Positions 21,995 to 33,792 of a stretch of 64,000 bases of DNA are shown piece by piece. Made by a program: the position numbers and the translations under genes. Source of the DNA: Dermacentor variabilis (Eukaryota; Arthropoda; Arachnida; Ixodida; Ixodidae); NCBI RefSeq assembly GCF_050947875.1, contig NC_134572.1:152975105-153039104 (forward strand). Reading direction: 5' to 3'. The notes beneath the pieces are model-generated. The model had not been told where the DNA came from. It saw nothing but the letters and a program-made list of their open reading frames with translations, and did not search any database. Every line of letters starts with the position of its first letter. The stretch's first letter is position 1.

Positions 21995-22134
21995 TGCGAA
22001 AAAGTAGTGCACAGAGCGCTTGAACACCGCACCACAAGACCGCAAACGTGGCCCACTCAACGGGTGGTTAGCGTTCAAATGACTGCCTCTTTGGTGCTAT
22101 TCCCCAATACCTGAACCACCCGAGAGATTCCTAC

Positions 22135-22146
22135 TGCGCATGCGCA
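22135..22146. promoter_or_regulatory. NRF-1-type palindrome TGCGCATGCGCA (copy 1)
   Basis: A perfect match to the nuclear respiratory factor 1 consensus palindrome, about 140 bases upstream of the exon 1 ATG on the minus strand and downstream of a TATA-like box. It is identical in copy 2 (33,793-33,804) and changed at one base in copy 3 (TGCGCATGTGCA). NRF-1 relatives exist across animals; binding here is inferred. Confidence 0.55.
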
Positions 22147-22225
22147 GGAAATACAGGAAGCACTGCATGCATAGTATTGTTCCTTCTCAGTAACTACCCC
22201 TTTACCATCGCCTAACCCTGCCCAG

Positions 22226-22232
22226 CTTTATA
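22226..22232 (-). promoter_or_regulatory. TATA box candidate of the unit gene (copy 1)
   Basis: TATAAAG on the minus strand (gagagtataaagctggg), about 230 bases upstream of the exon 1 ATG. Copy 2 reads TATACAG and copy 3 TATACGG at the same place, so only copy 1 has a consensus box. The NRF-1-type site lies between it and the ATG. Confidence 0.4.
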
Positions 22233-22495
22233 CTCTCAAAGTGTGGGTGATGGTCAGGTATGTCGAATTCCAAGAATAGAATGCCTTTCTAGGCCACGAG
22301 GGTGAACTATGAGGATATTAAGTTTCAGGAAGAATTTTTTGACAGCCTTTTAGTCCCACTTCGTGGGAAAGAGGGTGGGGCAGGTGGGTGATTTAACTTG
22401 AATGAAGGAATTTAGTTTGCGTTGTAGAGTTTGAAAAGCGCACGAGCTTTAACAAAAGGTATGTGTCGGCATCTGGACTTCTCCTTCGCATAGAG

Positions 22496-22503
22496 TATAA
22501 AAA
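22496..22503 (+). promoter_or_regulatory. Plus-strand TATA box candidate
   Basis: TATAAAAA within gagtataaaaacagcag, conserved in copy 2 (about 34,153) and as TATAAAGA in copy 3 (about 55,514). It points away from the unit gene and could drive a divergent transcript. No conserved plus-strand frame follows; a 65-residue frame at 23,209-23,406 has a stop in copy 3. Confidence 0.3.
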
Positions 22504-23852
22504 CAGCAGTTCATAGCAAGATGTGCAGATTTGCACATACGTTTCCAGGTATTTGACTGGGTTGGAGAAAGTGTAATAGTTGGCTGCTTTGGTCTTTCTG
22601 TTTGGGTCATGTAGACCTATTTGTTCGATGAAATTGAGAAATTTGAGTGCGCATAATGGCCATGAAGCGAATGATTTCGATGAAGCATGAATTTTCATAA
22701 ACACAAATGTCCTATAATAAACGGGTAACCTGCGCAATTTTTTGTGCGTCCTGAATGCTCAGACGCGGTAATTTTATTGCCAGCGATACATTCAACTATA
22801 ATACCAGGCATTTTAGGATGGACTTATCAGTATTTTCCGTATTTTTTAACGTATGACCGCGAAGTGTGATAGTTGCGTCGACAGAAAAATGTGTTTGCAC
22901 AAGTGTGCAAATGAGGCTCTCGAATCAAGAATCGTTCGAGAACAATTTATTTTTGCAAGGTTACGCTAATCTCTGCAATCTATTAGTTTTGAAACTAGAA
23001 TGTGCTATCGAATATTTTGCTATCGGGACTATTCGGATGTTGGAAACGGTCCTTGAAGCGCGGTGACTGAATAGACAAACGCGTTCATATATTTAATATG
23101 TTACTAATAAAACATACGTAGGAAGCTGCTTTGAATACTTAGATGCATCAGAAAAATACACACAATCGCGAACGTTTCACAGGGGACTGATAACGCGGCC
23201 GTCAAAGAATGCAAAGCTTGGTTTGCTTAGGAATGTATGAGCACCCTACTGAAACGGTGTCGTGGCGGATGACAGCAGTCTCGGTATTCTCAGCCCTATG
23301 CCCGGTATTTCTTATTGGGAATTTCGACTCATCGCTAGTTAGCTTCTGGACGACTAATATGTGCTGCAACCTTATTGTAAAACTTCAACATTGGATGCAA
23401 GACTAACATAGCTACCCTTGGGGAAGTCAAAATATGGATAAAACGATGTTATGAGCAGACGAATATAACAGTCGAGTTAAAGCCAATGACAATTTTGATA
23501 TTTTCGCATTATTTCTGTATATTGTGAAAAATTCTACGCTGGAACCGATCACTACTACAATAAAGGAAGTGCCTTGTTTCTACTTTGCCTTGGCATCGTA
23601 GTCTTCTGTGCGAGCATCAATTGTGAGTTATGGTTATGTTTAACGCTAATATGGAATTTTTATTAAGTCTAATGTTGTATTTTGGGCCTTCGATAGCGTA
23701 TTTTTGAGTTTAGAATCTGTATCTTTTCAACGTCTCATCACTGTTGCAATTCTGTACGTTCTCTACTGAATCCGAAAGGAATGGCTTTTCATTCTTAAAT
23801 ATCGTAATGTTGGATCATTCTTGAATTCTGTTTTGGCTCTCGATGCTAGGCT

Positions 23853-23890
23853 AGTGATTATTTCAGTGATTATTTCAGTGATTATTTCCC
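23853..23890 (+). repeat. 12-bp minisatellite, 3 units
   Basis: tgattatttcag three times, the last ending tgattatttccc. Copies 2 (about 35,514) and 3 (about 56,873) have two units, so repeat number changed after duplication. Confidence 0.85.
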
Positions 23891-25886
23891 GCAGCCAATG
23901 AGCGGTTGGGGCCGAGTAAAGCGTGATGTCGCTTTTCGTGGCCACGTTTCTTATGCGTTCAATTGAGAGAAAATGAAGGTCATGGCACGCGTGGAAGGAA
24001 CATATTCTTTTATTTTTCTATAATAAGAGTATATTACAGGCGGTCTGTATCTTTGAGTGCACTTGTTGTTAGAAGCCATGAGATTTGGACGCCTTGTGCT
24101 ACCCTCGTGCTCACGGTCGCTATCGGTCGCCGACGGTCGATCGACGATACGCTAGGCATGTCGGTTGCAAAAACGGAGTGCGGCTTCGCCGCATAGACTC
24201 GGTTGCTTCTCAGGCAAGATGGCGGACCTACGCGCAACTCTGCTACCTACGGTAGCATATACAGTAACTCTATTGCTGACGGCCTTGCGCTCGAGATGTA
24301 ATTGTCTGGTTTCGCGCCGCCCGATTTTGCGTGCTGTGCACCAGAACACACGACAAGCAGTATAATTAAGTACTACAGGAATGATGAGGCAGAAAAAGCG
24401 GATCGCAGAGCATTATGTCGCGCTGGAACACGGTAGAAAATGGCATAGTTTCGATGCCTTCGGACGTGACTGCGCGACCGTGGGAACAAGCAGACGAAGC
24501 GGAAGTACATCTCTGTTGTTTCGGTGCGAAGTAAAACAATAAAATCGCGCAGACATTCCGTTCGTGTGTTTTATTATGTCTCTAAACTTCAATTCGCTAA
24601 TTCCAGCATGAGATGACAAAAATAACAGATCCTTCCTGAATAATTTTTCAAGTCACGTGTCACCATGAGCGACGTCACACTGCGGACACGAGTACGTAGA
24701 CGCAGGGACACGAGTACGTCACCGTAAAGCTTGGAGCGCGGTCGTCGTGAGGGAAAGAAGAAACGGCGTTCGGATTCCACGGCGTGTAGCGATGTAGTTC
24801 TTTGCAAACAAAATCGTTGGCGCGCATTGTATGCTCTGCACTTGTCAGCTCAAAATGGCCAGACTTGGCGAGGGAACCTTTACCAAAAGAATTTTTAGTA
24901 AAGATCTAGTACGAGCATAGATACTTCGAGCGCGATATACGCGGTCATCCTTTTTAGTTTTTACCAGATCTTTTGAAATGGCCTGTAGCAGATAACATGT
25001 CTGGTCCTTGGACTGAAAGATTCAGAGAGGCCTACATTACTTGCCGGAAAAATGGAAACACATATTCAATTAATTATCGAAATTTATAAAATTTCTTTTT
25101 GATTTATTTATTTTACGTTTTAGCATTTATGATTAAGAGCCGGTGAGTGTGAATGGCGTACCCACTATAAATTTTACGGAATGATACCAGTTTAGAGATA
25201 TGCGCCATCAAAGTTGCCTTAAATATGCATGGTTGTATCTCCCACTTTTAACAAACGTTCGTTTTGCCTTGAAACTCCAAATTGACTGGAATGCCGATGT
25301 ACTTGGTCATACACATTCTGAAAAATTATGCGAAAAGAATTGTCGCCCTTGAAATTAATTTGAAATGAATACGTCTAGCAACCTCGCCGGATAAAATGCG
25401 TAAATTGCAAGATGGCCAGTAAATATTGAATTAATTTAATCTGTTGAATAATGCATATGAAAATCAAGAATTATGCTATCTGCGAGAGGAGATTTTTAAA
25501 AATTGCGCAAATTCTAAGAATGGTCACCATCGTATACTTTCCCATTCGCACTGCACGTCCTGTGTTCCGATGGAGCGGAGGTGGTGACAGAGTGGCTATC
25601 ACGTGACTCCAAATACAGGCGTCTGCTAAAGAAAATGCGTCGGAACAATATCCCGAAATCCAACAACCCCTAGCTTATGTTCGTATGCAGCGCGTAAGAA
25701 AAATATAGATATTGCATATGTAGCCGACCATGCACTCCTAGGAAGTAATACCCGATGGAGTTAGGAGAAAGCTTTAGCTCGGGCACAACTCCGACGCGGC
25801 GTATTCAAATAAATGTAGAAACGCAAAAACGGACGCACGGAAAAAACATTAATGGGAAAAGGACCTGCGAGGTTGCCAGCCCGGGC

Positions 25887-26186
25887 TCAGGCCACCCGGG
25901 CATTATGTGCGGTGAGGCATAGCCTTTCCGCCGCTGCCCGGGCCCGCTGGATAGCCCATAATTGGTCGTGTAGTTCCGAGCTAGTCAGAGAGCTTAGCCA
26001 TCGCTCTTCGAGAAGGTACGGTTCTAGCTTGTCCTCTACATATACTGATCTGATCTGTGTGCACTTCCATAAGATGTGTGCCATGTCTGCGTGTTCGTGT
26101 TTGCAGAGCTTGCAGCTCGCGCCTGGATATTGCGTTGAAATTATTCTGTTTAAGTGTACTGGGTTTTGGAACGTTCTGGTTTGCAA
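25887..26186 (-). pseudogene. LINE C-terminal CCHC knuckle (copy 2)
   Basis: Frame with QTRTFQNPVHL followed by C-x2-C-x8-H-x4-C, all ligands present. The frame ends before the 3' tail. It is separated from RNase H by a frame change shared with copies 1 and 4. Confidence 0.75.
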
Positions 26187-26315
26187 TCTTCTCCAATCTG
26201 TTTCTTGAGACCTGTCGAGTTGTTTGTGGGGTTGTGGGTATGCTTCTCTTTGTTTCGTGTGGCGTGTCAGTATGTCGTGGTACGTGACCAGTCTGTCCCA
26301 GTCGTCTTTTATTTC

Positions 26316-26846
26316 TTATTTGTCGTCCTCGCCTCCTCCCTCTTCTCCATCGCCTCCGCCGCAGTCCTTCCCCCTTCCCCGAGTGTTGCGGGGTGTTGGG
26401 CCGTCACTGCCCGTGCAGCGGTGGGTTAGTTTTCGCGTGACTCTGTGGGCCTTCTCGTTGAGGTTGGGAAGGACATTCATGGTAACTTCTCCCATATGTG
26501 CCAGGATCCATCTGAAGTACTTGGGTGTAATTTTGCCGTTATTAATGTATTCTGCTCTGCGGTTCAGGATATTGGCCGGCTCGGTGGATACCCACTCCTT
26601 TGAGGAGTTCTTAATAGCCGTCTTCGAGTCGCTGATTATTCTTCTGTCTTGTTGCCGATCGTTCATTGCAGTCAATGCGATTGCCGTTTCTTCCGCTGCC
26701 TCCAACGAACTGGTTCTTACGGAGCCCACAGTCACGGTCTTTCGTGCATACGACCACCATTGCGAAGAGAGAGTTACCTTTTTCAGCGCCGACACCACCA
26801 TTGTAGTCGCGGTATAAGGGTGCCGGGCGGCGTCTACGAAGAGCAT
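26316..26846 (-). pseudogene. LINE RNase H (copy 2)
   Basis: RNase H with FVDAARHPY, SLEAAEETAIALT, IISDSKTAI and NEKAH as in copy 1, closed by a stop in the acidic Gly-rich linker where copy 1 reads on. It is followed by the knuckle frame at 25,887-26,186, which retains CKLC...HILWKC intact. Confidence 0.8.
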
Positions 26847-27557
26847 CTCTTTCCCCCGCGCGCCGTGGTTTTTGAGAATCGTTTTTGTGCGGCATTTTCT
26901 TCTCTAAACATTGTGCACCGGGTGCATGTTCTTCGGGATATTTTCCGTGTTAATTGCGGCTCGGACGTCTGGGTGAATCTGCGTCTTGGGACCGTTCATT
27001 CCATGGTAGCTTATGCCGATCTTTCCCGTGATTTCTCTGCCCGCCGGAGAGCCTTTCGAGTTGCGCTACCCGCTGTGCTTCCGCGCTTTCCTCCAGCATG
27101 GTATGTATCCCGATTTGTAGTAACTTTTCGTTTCTTGTGTATTGGGCGAGACCCAGTGCGGTTCTGTACGCTTTTCTAATGAGCGCGTCGATCTTGTCTT
27201 TCTCAGCCTTGTTCCAGTGGACGAACACCGCCATGTACGCGACTTGGCTGATCGCGAAGGCCTGAACGAGCCGTAGGACGTTTCTTTATTTAATGCCTCT
27301 CCTGTTGTTGGAGACTCTCTGTATTAGCCGAATGGTCGATGTGACTTTCTATTCCAGGCGAGTTATAGTTTCCGTGTTTGTTCCCCTGGCTTCGATCCAG
27401 AGACCCAGGACTCTAATCTTTTGGGCCATGGGTATCTCTCTGCCTTTCCTCGTGGTTAATCTGATTCCCCTTTTGTGTAGTTCTGCTACGTCTCTGGACG
27501 GTTTGCCGAGCCTCCTGGGGCAGTAGAGCAGCAGTTCCGATTTCTCCGGCGAGCATT

Positions 27558-28407
27558 CTAGTCCGGTGCCCTCCAGATGATTTTCGATTGCCTCCACCGC
27601 CCCTTGAATCTGTTCTCCATATTGCCCTCGCTTGCGTCTTTCGTGGTAAAAATCGTAATGTCTTCTGCATAAACGGTGTGATTAATGCCTTCTATTCGGT
27701 CCAGTTTTTTCGATAGTCCGATCATGACGAGGTTGAAGAGCATCGGTGACACGACAGACCCTTGCGGTGTGCCAGCGCTGCCCATGTCCATCTGGATACT
27801 CTCCTCCTCGTCCAGTCTGATTCTGGCTTTTCTTCCGGTAAGGAAATTTCGGTTAAAATTATACGTTCGTTCGCCCAGGCCGAGTTGCACGATTCTGTCG
27901 AGGATGGCCGTGTGCTTGACCCTGCCGAAGGCCTTCTTTAGATCAAGTCCGAATATTGCCCTCAAACCACGCGCCGTGGTGACTATGACTTGCTCCTTGA
28001 GTTGTATTATGGCGTCTTGGGTAGAGAGCCCTCTTCTGAAGCCAATCGTGCTGCTGTGGTACAGGTCGTTTGACTCCAGGTAGGCATTAGCTCTACACAG
28101 GCAAGCGTGCTCCATCACTTCACCAACGCAGGAAGCGAGAGAGATCGGCCGCATGTTCTGTATTTCTAAGGATTTACCCGGCTTGGGGACGAGGATCATG
28201 CACGTCGGACCTCTTCCATTCGTCGGGTATCCCGCCGTTCCGCCGGCAGTCGTTGACGTAGTCTGTCAAGCGGCTCGTTGCCTGGTCGTCCAGGTTCCGG
28301 AGCATCTTGTTGGTCACCTTGTCGGGGCCCGGAGCCGACTTGATTTCTTGCTGGGAGAAATCTCTGTCGAGGTCTTCGTTGGGAGAGCCCGGGTAGTTCA
28401 GGTGTTC
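27558..28407 (-). pseudogene. LINE reverse transcriptase (copy 2)
   Basis: Same RT as copy 1 with motif B GTPQGSVVSPMLF and the unusual motif C YAED. Motif A reads GLDLKKAFGRV: its second Asp-region residue has become Gly, a private loss. A further frameshift near 28,195-28,205 (catgcacgtcgg where copies 1 and 4 read cacggcgg) splits the RT into 28,174-28,407 and 27,558-28,199. Inactive. Confidence 0.85.
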
Positions 28408-28895
28408 AACGCAAACACGTTTTTCTGAGATAAACCCAGGACCCATTTTAATGAAATTTCTTGCATTTGAGAGCGAAAGTTAAATTCTAGCTGCTGTTAG
28501 AAGCGGAATTTTGATTTAGGGCTTGACTTTGGTTACAAAGGTTTTTTTTTAAATTCAGAATTTTGAAAAATATAGAAGCACGAAGTTTACAAACTAACAG
28601 CTGTGCATAAAGAACAGATATCGCGGTTTTGTAAACGGCATCCATTAGATAATTCAAAGAGGATAAATTTGATAAGTCCTTTTACTTCTTACGCGAATTT
28701 GTTACGTTGTTAACGAGGGTTCTGCAAAAGTTGTAATTACATATTAATAAATTTTTTTAGATTCATATGTAGGATGTCAAATTTGTACGCTTTAGATGTG
28801 CCATTAGATGCAATTGATAGTCTCGTTTTCTGAAAATCTGCTACTTTTGCCGATTTTTAACAAAAATTTGACCTAAATCGCAAATTGGAAACCAA

Positions 28896-29882
28896 GGGCG
28901 CTATAACGTAAAACTATTCCAAACATTTCTGTTCCAATTCTGTAATCAGCTCTCCGCGATTGGTCAAAAATTTTTTGAACCACACCCACTTCAACTGTCA
29001 GTCACGAGACGTCACGACAACCGCGATAGCTCTCCATCTGATATGACTTGTGCACACTGATTATGCATGGTTTAACCGACAAAAGAAATATTGCTATTTC
29101 TGATTCGACGCCTCTTCGCCATTAGCCCCCAGCTATCGGTCAAAAGTTTTCGGGCGGCAACCACGTCACCTGCCTGCCACGCGACGTCACAAAACCGTAA
29201 AAACTAAACGCGTCAAAGTGATCTGTACACATTAAAGATGCATTATTATGCCGAACAAAACTCAATTTTCTTCGGAATAGCCGCAGGCAGCCCCGTTCCG
29301 AAAGGAATAACAGATGGCTGCCGGCGATCGCTCACGCACTCGCTACTCGCACCTGCCGGAGAGCATGGGTTTATTTGCGTATAATGTAACTTCTTGCGTG
29401 GCCGAGCACTTTCGTTTTCGAGGACTTTCGGCACCGTTACGACCTCATTCGGCCAACTCTTCTTTGCTGAGGATCCGTTTTAGCGTCATTCTTAAGCTTC
29501 CGTTGCATGCCGCCGCGATTTTCGACCAGCCACCAGAAGCTAAGTAAGGGAAAGCGGACCAATCGCAGACGCCGGCACCACCTTCTTCATCCGCTTATCG
29601 ATTTTCAGTGCAGTGGCTCGGCCCTATCAAATCCCTCTCCACTTGAGCCTGCTGCTCACCTGTTGTCAGCCAATCAGATAAGACAAGCAGCTCAGTGTCA
29701 GCAATGTTATTCGTTTTTCAAGCAAACAAAAGTGACCTCCTATGTACGAGGAGAGCGTTTGATTGGTCTGTTGAGATAACCTTGCGGGTGACCTCCTGGT
29801 GCTTGCGTCGGCGGTTACGCAAATTTGACGTCAGGAGATTGGAATAAAAAAAATATTGGAATAGTTTTACGTTATAGGGCCC
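28896..29882. mobile_element. ~1-kb inverted-repeat DNA element (MITE-like), copy 2
   Basis: The uninterrupted version (987 bp) with both 27-bp terminal inverted repeats. It provides the empty site for the LTR element of copy 1 at about 29,807 (gtcggcggttacgc). No transposase frame is present. Apparent frames at 29,246-29,779 are short and not meaningful. Confidence 0.82.
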
Positions 29883-30167
29883 TAACAGTCACTATATTTT
29901 AGGTTTTTCTTTTAAATGCATCAATCCGCGTCAAATTTGGTGCAGTAGTTGACGAATGCTCGTTTTACATTAATTTAGATAGGAGTACTCGAGCCAAAGC
30001 TTCCTCATAAGAGGCCGTACTGCCATGGAAAAGGGTGAAATGTAAGAGAGTAGGAACGCGACGTGTCATCACCAGTAGTCGCTTAATTGAGAGCGCGACG
30101 GCTGAATGTCGCGTACTTTCGCAGTTGATGAAAGAAAAGCAAAGCGTGTCAGGTGCCAAACAGACTT

Positions 30168-30173
30168 TTTATT
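30168..30173 (-). terminator. Polyadenylation signal of the unit gene, copy 2
   Basis: AATAAA on the minus strand, about 290 bases past the stop codon at 30,459. The position is conserved in all copies. Confidence 0.7.
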
Positions 30174-30458
30174 AAAATCAGAATGCACAGTCAGATACAG
30201 TGAGACGGGCACACTCGTTTTCAACACATTAGCGCTTTGAATGCAGATCTCATGCATGTAGTAGCGAGAAGGTAACAGAGCAAATTGGAGATTGTGTGAA
30301 CATAAATAAACGAAATCGTCATCACACAATATGTTCTCCTTGTGCACTCGAAGGACATCTAAAAACAGAGCACCTAGGTATAGTTACGCGCTGGTCTCGC
30401 CATATCAGCGAGAAAACAGCCAGTTAACAGTAAAAGAGTAAAAAATGCAATGGAATAA

Positions 30459-30703
30459 TCACACAGCTGCGTGTTGCTCAAGAAACGACAAGTCCGGGTC
30501 AGGCACAGGGGCGTCGGTTGGCAGGTCGAAGACGTCCATGAAGAGCCAATCCCACTCGTTTGTGTTGCACGGCTTTGCTTCGTATAGGATGGGGAGAGGG
30601 CAAGCCACCGGGTGCACTGGTTGGACTTCTCGAACACAACTGGTGTCGGACGCCATGGCTTCCGCCAGGCACTGTCGACGACGGACACGGTTCTCCAGTT
30701 TGG
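30459..30703 (-). CDS. Unit gene, exon 2 (copy 2, intact)
   Basis: Terminal exon of the intact copy. The acceptor is tgttatttccactccag and the first codon is split (phase 1), joining exon 1 as AAA-GCC-AAA (K-A-K). It encodes 80 residues: a basic start (KLENRVRRRQC), a central VREVQPVHPVACPLPILYEA block identical in all four copies, and an acidic, aromatic, proline-rich end (EWDWLFMDVFDLPTDAPVPD). The last part could be an activation-domain-like tail, but that is inference. Four Cys are present. Together with exon 1 the predicted protein is 175 residues, without signal peptide or membrane segment. No family assignment is secure. RNA evidence would settle the frame. Confidence 0.6.
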
Positions 30704-33369
30704 CTGGAGTGGAAATAACACAAAGAAAGACCTTGTCAGCAACAATGTTAGTCACTAAATCACACTGACTCATTAGCTTACGCGGCTAAAGCACACGTTG
30801 TGTTTGGTATAAGACGCAGTTGTTTTCACCATTAGACAAGAATTCACTGGGCTGATTATGAAAGTTCAAACTTACACCGCAGTTTCTTATAGAGGCGTCA
30901 AGTGCGGCCCAATTTTGCTTACTCAAGGCATGCCACTGTCTTCACAAAGGATTATGGTTCTAGTACTTATATATATTATCCTTTTCTTTTCAATTATATA
31001 TACTATGACGCAACACATCGCATTAGAGCGTCGTACCTCTATAGCACATGTTAGGATATCTTCAATACCCCTCGTCTCACGGCACGATGTAGCAGCATAA
31101 AAGACAAATAAGGGAGAGGCAGCTGGAGACGGAAGCCAGCAGTGTTGACATCACATGTGCCTGCCTCATTCAACATGACGCAATCTGCACCTCGGAAATG
31201 ATTCCGAAATGTGTCGCGTAGAACAGACATTGCACAAAACATTCACGCGCGATTTGGCTTGCTACGATTTACGCAATTTTTAAGTGAATGACATTTTTTC
31301 TGAAAGCAATGGAGAAGGTATGTGAGTATATGGAAAAAGTCGTAAAGCGAAAGTGCAAATGCTTCAAATTCAATTCATTTCAAATGACGAGTGAGGTAGT
31401 GATTAATTTTGTTTTCAAGTGGAATACTCGCTGATTGTAAACATAAATACTTTGCGAACGGTGAATACTAGTTCTCCCGATGGAAGCACTACATTTAAGA
31501 ATTAACTTTGGACACAAAGACATATATGCCGGCAACAATGCATGTAGTATGCACAAGGCTTCCTGTAACAGACAACGCCATTGGGCTCTGTGACCATAAA
31601 TTACTCTTAAAGGAAAGCTTTCTTTGCCTATTCCTCCGCCTTTTCCACTGCTGCTGATGTCTGGCAACCACGTGAGGGGGTGGTTCAGAGTGCGCGACAC
31701 AGAGCAAAGACGACGCGACAAACGTTTGGACATTGGCACCGCGTCGAATGTGCACAATCCCATCTGGAGCTCCTCTGTGCGTCATCGCATTAGCTTGATG
31801 GCTGTAATTATCCGTCATCCGTCTAACAGCATTGCGAAAATTACAGCGCTTACCTTTCTGCGAACGTGTAAGTCCAGAGAGAAGCTACATAGAATGATAG
31901 AAAAGAGGGAGAGAGAAGCGGAGAATAGGTGGAACCGACGCTGTCGCGATGCGAAAACAGCTCGCCCACTCTTCTCTCGAAGTTCCAATACAAAGGAAGG
32001 TGGAGAGGGTGTGTGCTGAGAAAAGGTCCCTGAGAAGGCAAGGAAACGCTACAGACACGAGAGCAGTTGCGGACAAATGGGAAATCAGAAATAGACCTTG
32101 TCCCAAGATATAATAACTATTTTGTAATTGGTGTACTCGCTATTGCAGCAGGCGGAGCGTACGCGTATATCTTAAATAGTGGGAATGGCACAAACGGGCG
32201 TTTTCCAGTTCATTAGCATTTCTTGGACATATTGGAAGTAGTCGTCTGCTCAGTAGAATACTCGTGGGATAAATAATTTTCATAAGTTTTTACTTTTAGT
32301 GAGCATTCTGAAGAAAATAAACGGAAATTTTCTGCCACTTCATCAAGGCAAAGCCATTTTGCCATACCTACTGTTACGAGTGAGTCCGTAAAACAAGACC
32401 GTCAAACTGGTTATAAAATTCTAATTTTTTATGCCATGGACCTGCAAGTTTCTAAAATCACTAATGCTATTATAAAAATTATTTGCTGCATGGCAGAAAC
32501 GTGCTGGTAAAAAACATTTTCGCACTGCACGTGAAAAACTAGCTGCCGCTCACTCGAGATATGCACGGAGTAATTTCTACTACCAGAATTTGGACAAGTG
32601 GTTGAGTAAAATTATTATTTGAAAAATGAAAGCTAGGCACATTAATGCATGGTTGTCGCAACATGAAGACAGTCGTATGAATGGTAGAGAAAAATCGCAA
32701 CTCGTATGACAGCTTTCATAGGTGCCCATCACCCGGCTTAAGCACATTGACTTACAGAACCAATGAATGATAACGTTAATTTCTATAATATCAAGGCAAT
32801 AGAAGCGGTTGCATGGTATGCTTATCAGACCTTTGAATCACCCATGTAGGCGCGGGACGCAAGAATTTCAATCACATGAAAACGTGCGCTGATAGCGACA
32901 TGTCTTCGAAAGACATTCGAAGCTTTCAAGTTCGAAACTTGTATTGCGTGTGGGAAAAATCACGCAAAAGTGGTGACGCAAAAGCTTTGCCAAGTGATTT
33001 GGAAACCTTTTCGAAAGTTGCTGTCTTAAATATGAAGAGTAACGAGACAAACGGAGTTAGTTTAGAAAGTCTTACTTCAGTGGAGTGCTATTAAATTGCA
33101 GTAACCACTGCATTCAATCAATGGCTAGTCGTAATTGTACAACTGCCCTTAGCAGACATCGCGTTTAATGATTTTGTTATGCTTATACAATTGTATATAC
33201 CGCCAAGCAGTCCGCTCAACCGACGTGGCTGACAAGATCTCGGTGATTTCCTTCACACCACTGTGTGAAAAACAAGTGCACGGCATGCGGTAAGATACAT
33301 GTGGAAGCTATAGCTAAATGGATCCCTGAAACATAGAAATAGAAATAAACGACTTCAAAAGTTTCCCAC

Positions 33370-33652
33370 CTTTAGAGCGCTCTGCACGACGAGTCCTCCT
33401 ATGTAGATTCCGCGAGGATGCCGCCTCTTTTTGCACACGCCGCTTCTTGGCTTTAGGGCTCGGACTAGGGCCGCTACGCTTGCGGCTGGCCGGTTGTTCT
33501 GGACCGGTGTCGTCGTCTTTCAGCCAGGACCATTCTTGAAGAAAGTTCGACAGCAGGAGGCGCTTGTGGATGCCCAAATCTTGACTGCTCTTGTCAATAA
33601 TGGCTATCTTGTCCTCGGCTGCTTCGAGTAAACCATCGACGTCGATGCCCAT
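33370..33652 (-). CDS. Unit gene, exon 1 (copy 2, intact): basic nuclear-type protein
   Basis: Starts at the ATG of MGIDVDGLLEAAEDKIA, with G at -3 and +4. No upstream ATG exists before an in-frame TAG, though the upstream ~85 bases are open and conserved, so a further 5' exon is possible. It encodes 94 residues plus one base before the donor AAAG|GTGGGA. Residues 1-45 look helical (LGIHKRLLLSNFLQEW). Residues ~50-94 are charged and basic with SPSPKAKKRRVQK, a good nuclear localisation signal, and RRTRRAERSK. The IHK-x-LLLS pattern faintly recalls the N-terminal motif of IER2/IER5 or SERTA proteins. I give this as a lead only. Upstream lie an NRF-1-type site and a TATA-like box. Confidence 0.6.
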
Positions 33653-33792
33653 TGCGAAAAAGTAGTGCACAGAGCGCTTGAACACCGCACCACAAGACCG
33701 CAAACGTGGCCCACTCCACGGGTGGTTAGCGTTCAAATGACAGCCTCTTTGGCGCTATTACCCCATACCTGTACCACACGAGAGATTGCTAC

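Larger units (their letters stand above)
7880..24113 (+). repeat. Segmental duplication unit, copy 1
   Basis: This unit matches copies 2, 3 and 4 nearly base for base over long stretches. In order it holds a head block (7.88-9.24 kb), a non-coding block (9.24-10.76 kb), an I-type LINE, a short block, a ~1-kb inverted-repeat element split by an LTR retrotransposon, the minus-strand host gene (18.5-22.2 kb) and a tail. The tail match to copy 2 stops abruptly at about 24,113 after ccctcgtgctc. About 160 bases of unshared DNA follow before copy 2 begins. Boundaries were set by eye. Confidence 0.9.
22250..24113. other. Unit tail, no supported gene (copy 1)
   Basis: Shared with copy 2 (33.9-35.76 kb) and, less closely, copy 3 (55.25-57.1 kb). 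It contains a 12-bp tandem repeat (tgattatttcag) at about 23,853-23,890. I see no frame conserved in all three copies. Confidence 0.5.
25832..28407 (-). mobile_element. 5'-truncated I-type LINE, copy 2
   Basis: Same insertion as in copy 1, with the same ends and target duplication (25,820-25,831 aacgcaaaaacg; 28,408-28,419 with one mismatch). The CCGT tail has one change (ggacgcacgg). It was duplicated with the unit rather than inserted independently. Confidence 0.9.

Noticed and set aside
23209..23406. 65-residue plus-strand frame identical in copies 1 and 2
   Set aside because: Copies 1 and 2 are too recent to be informative, and copy 3 has an in-frame TGA.
33653..33736. Extension of exon 1 upstream to a TTG codon (NANHPWSGP)
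   Set aside because: There is no ATG in this frame before an in-frame TAG, and TTG is not a normal start in animals. The ATG at 33,652 is preferred, though an upstream coding exon remains possible.
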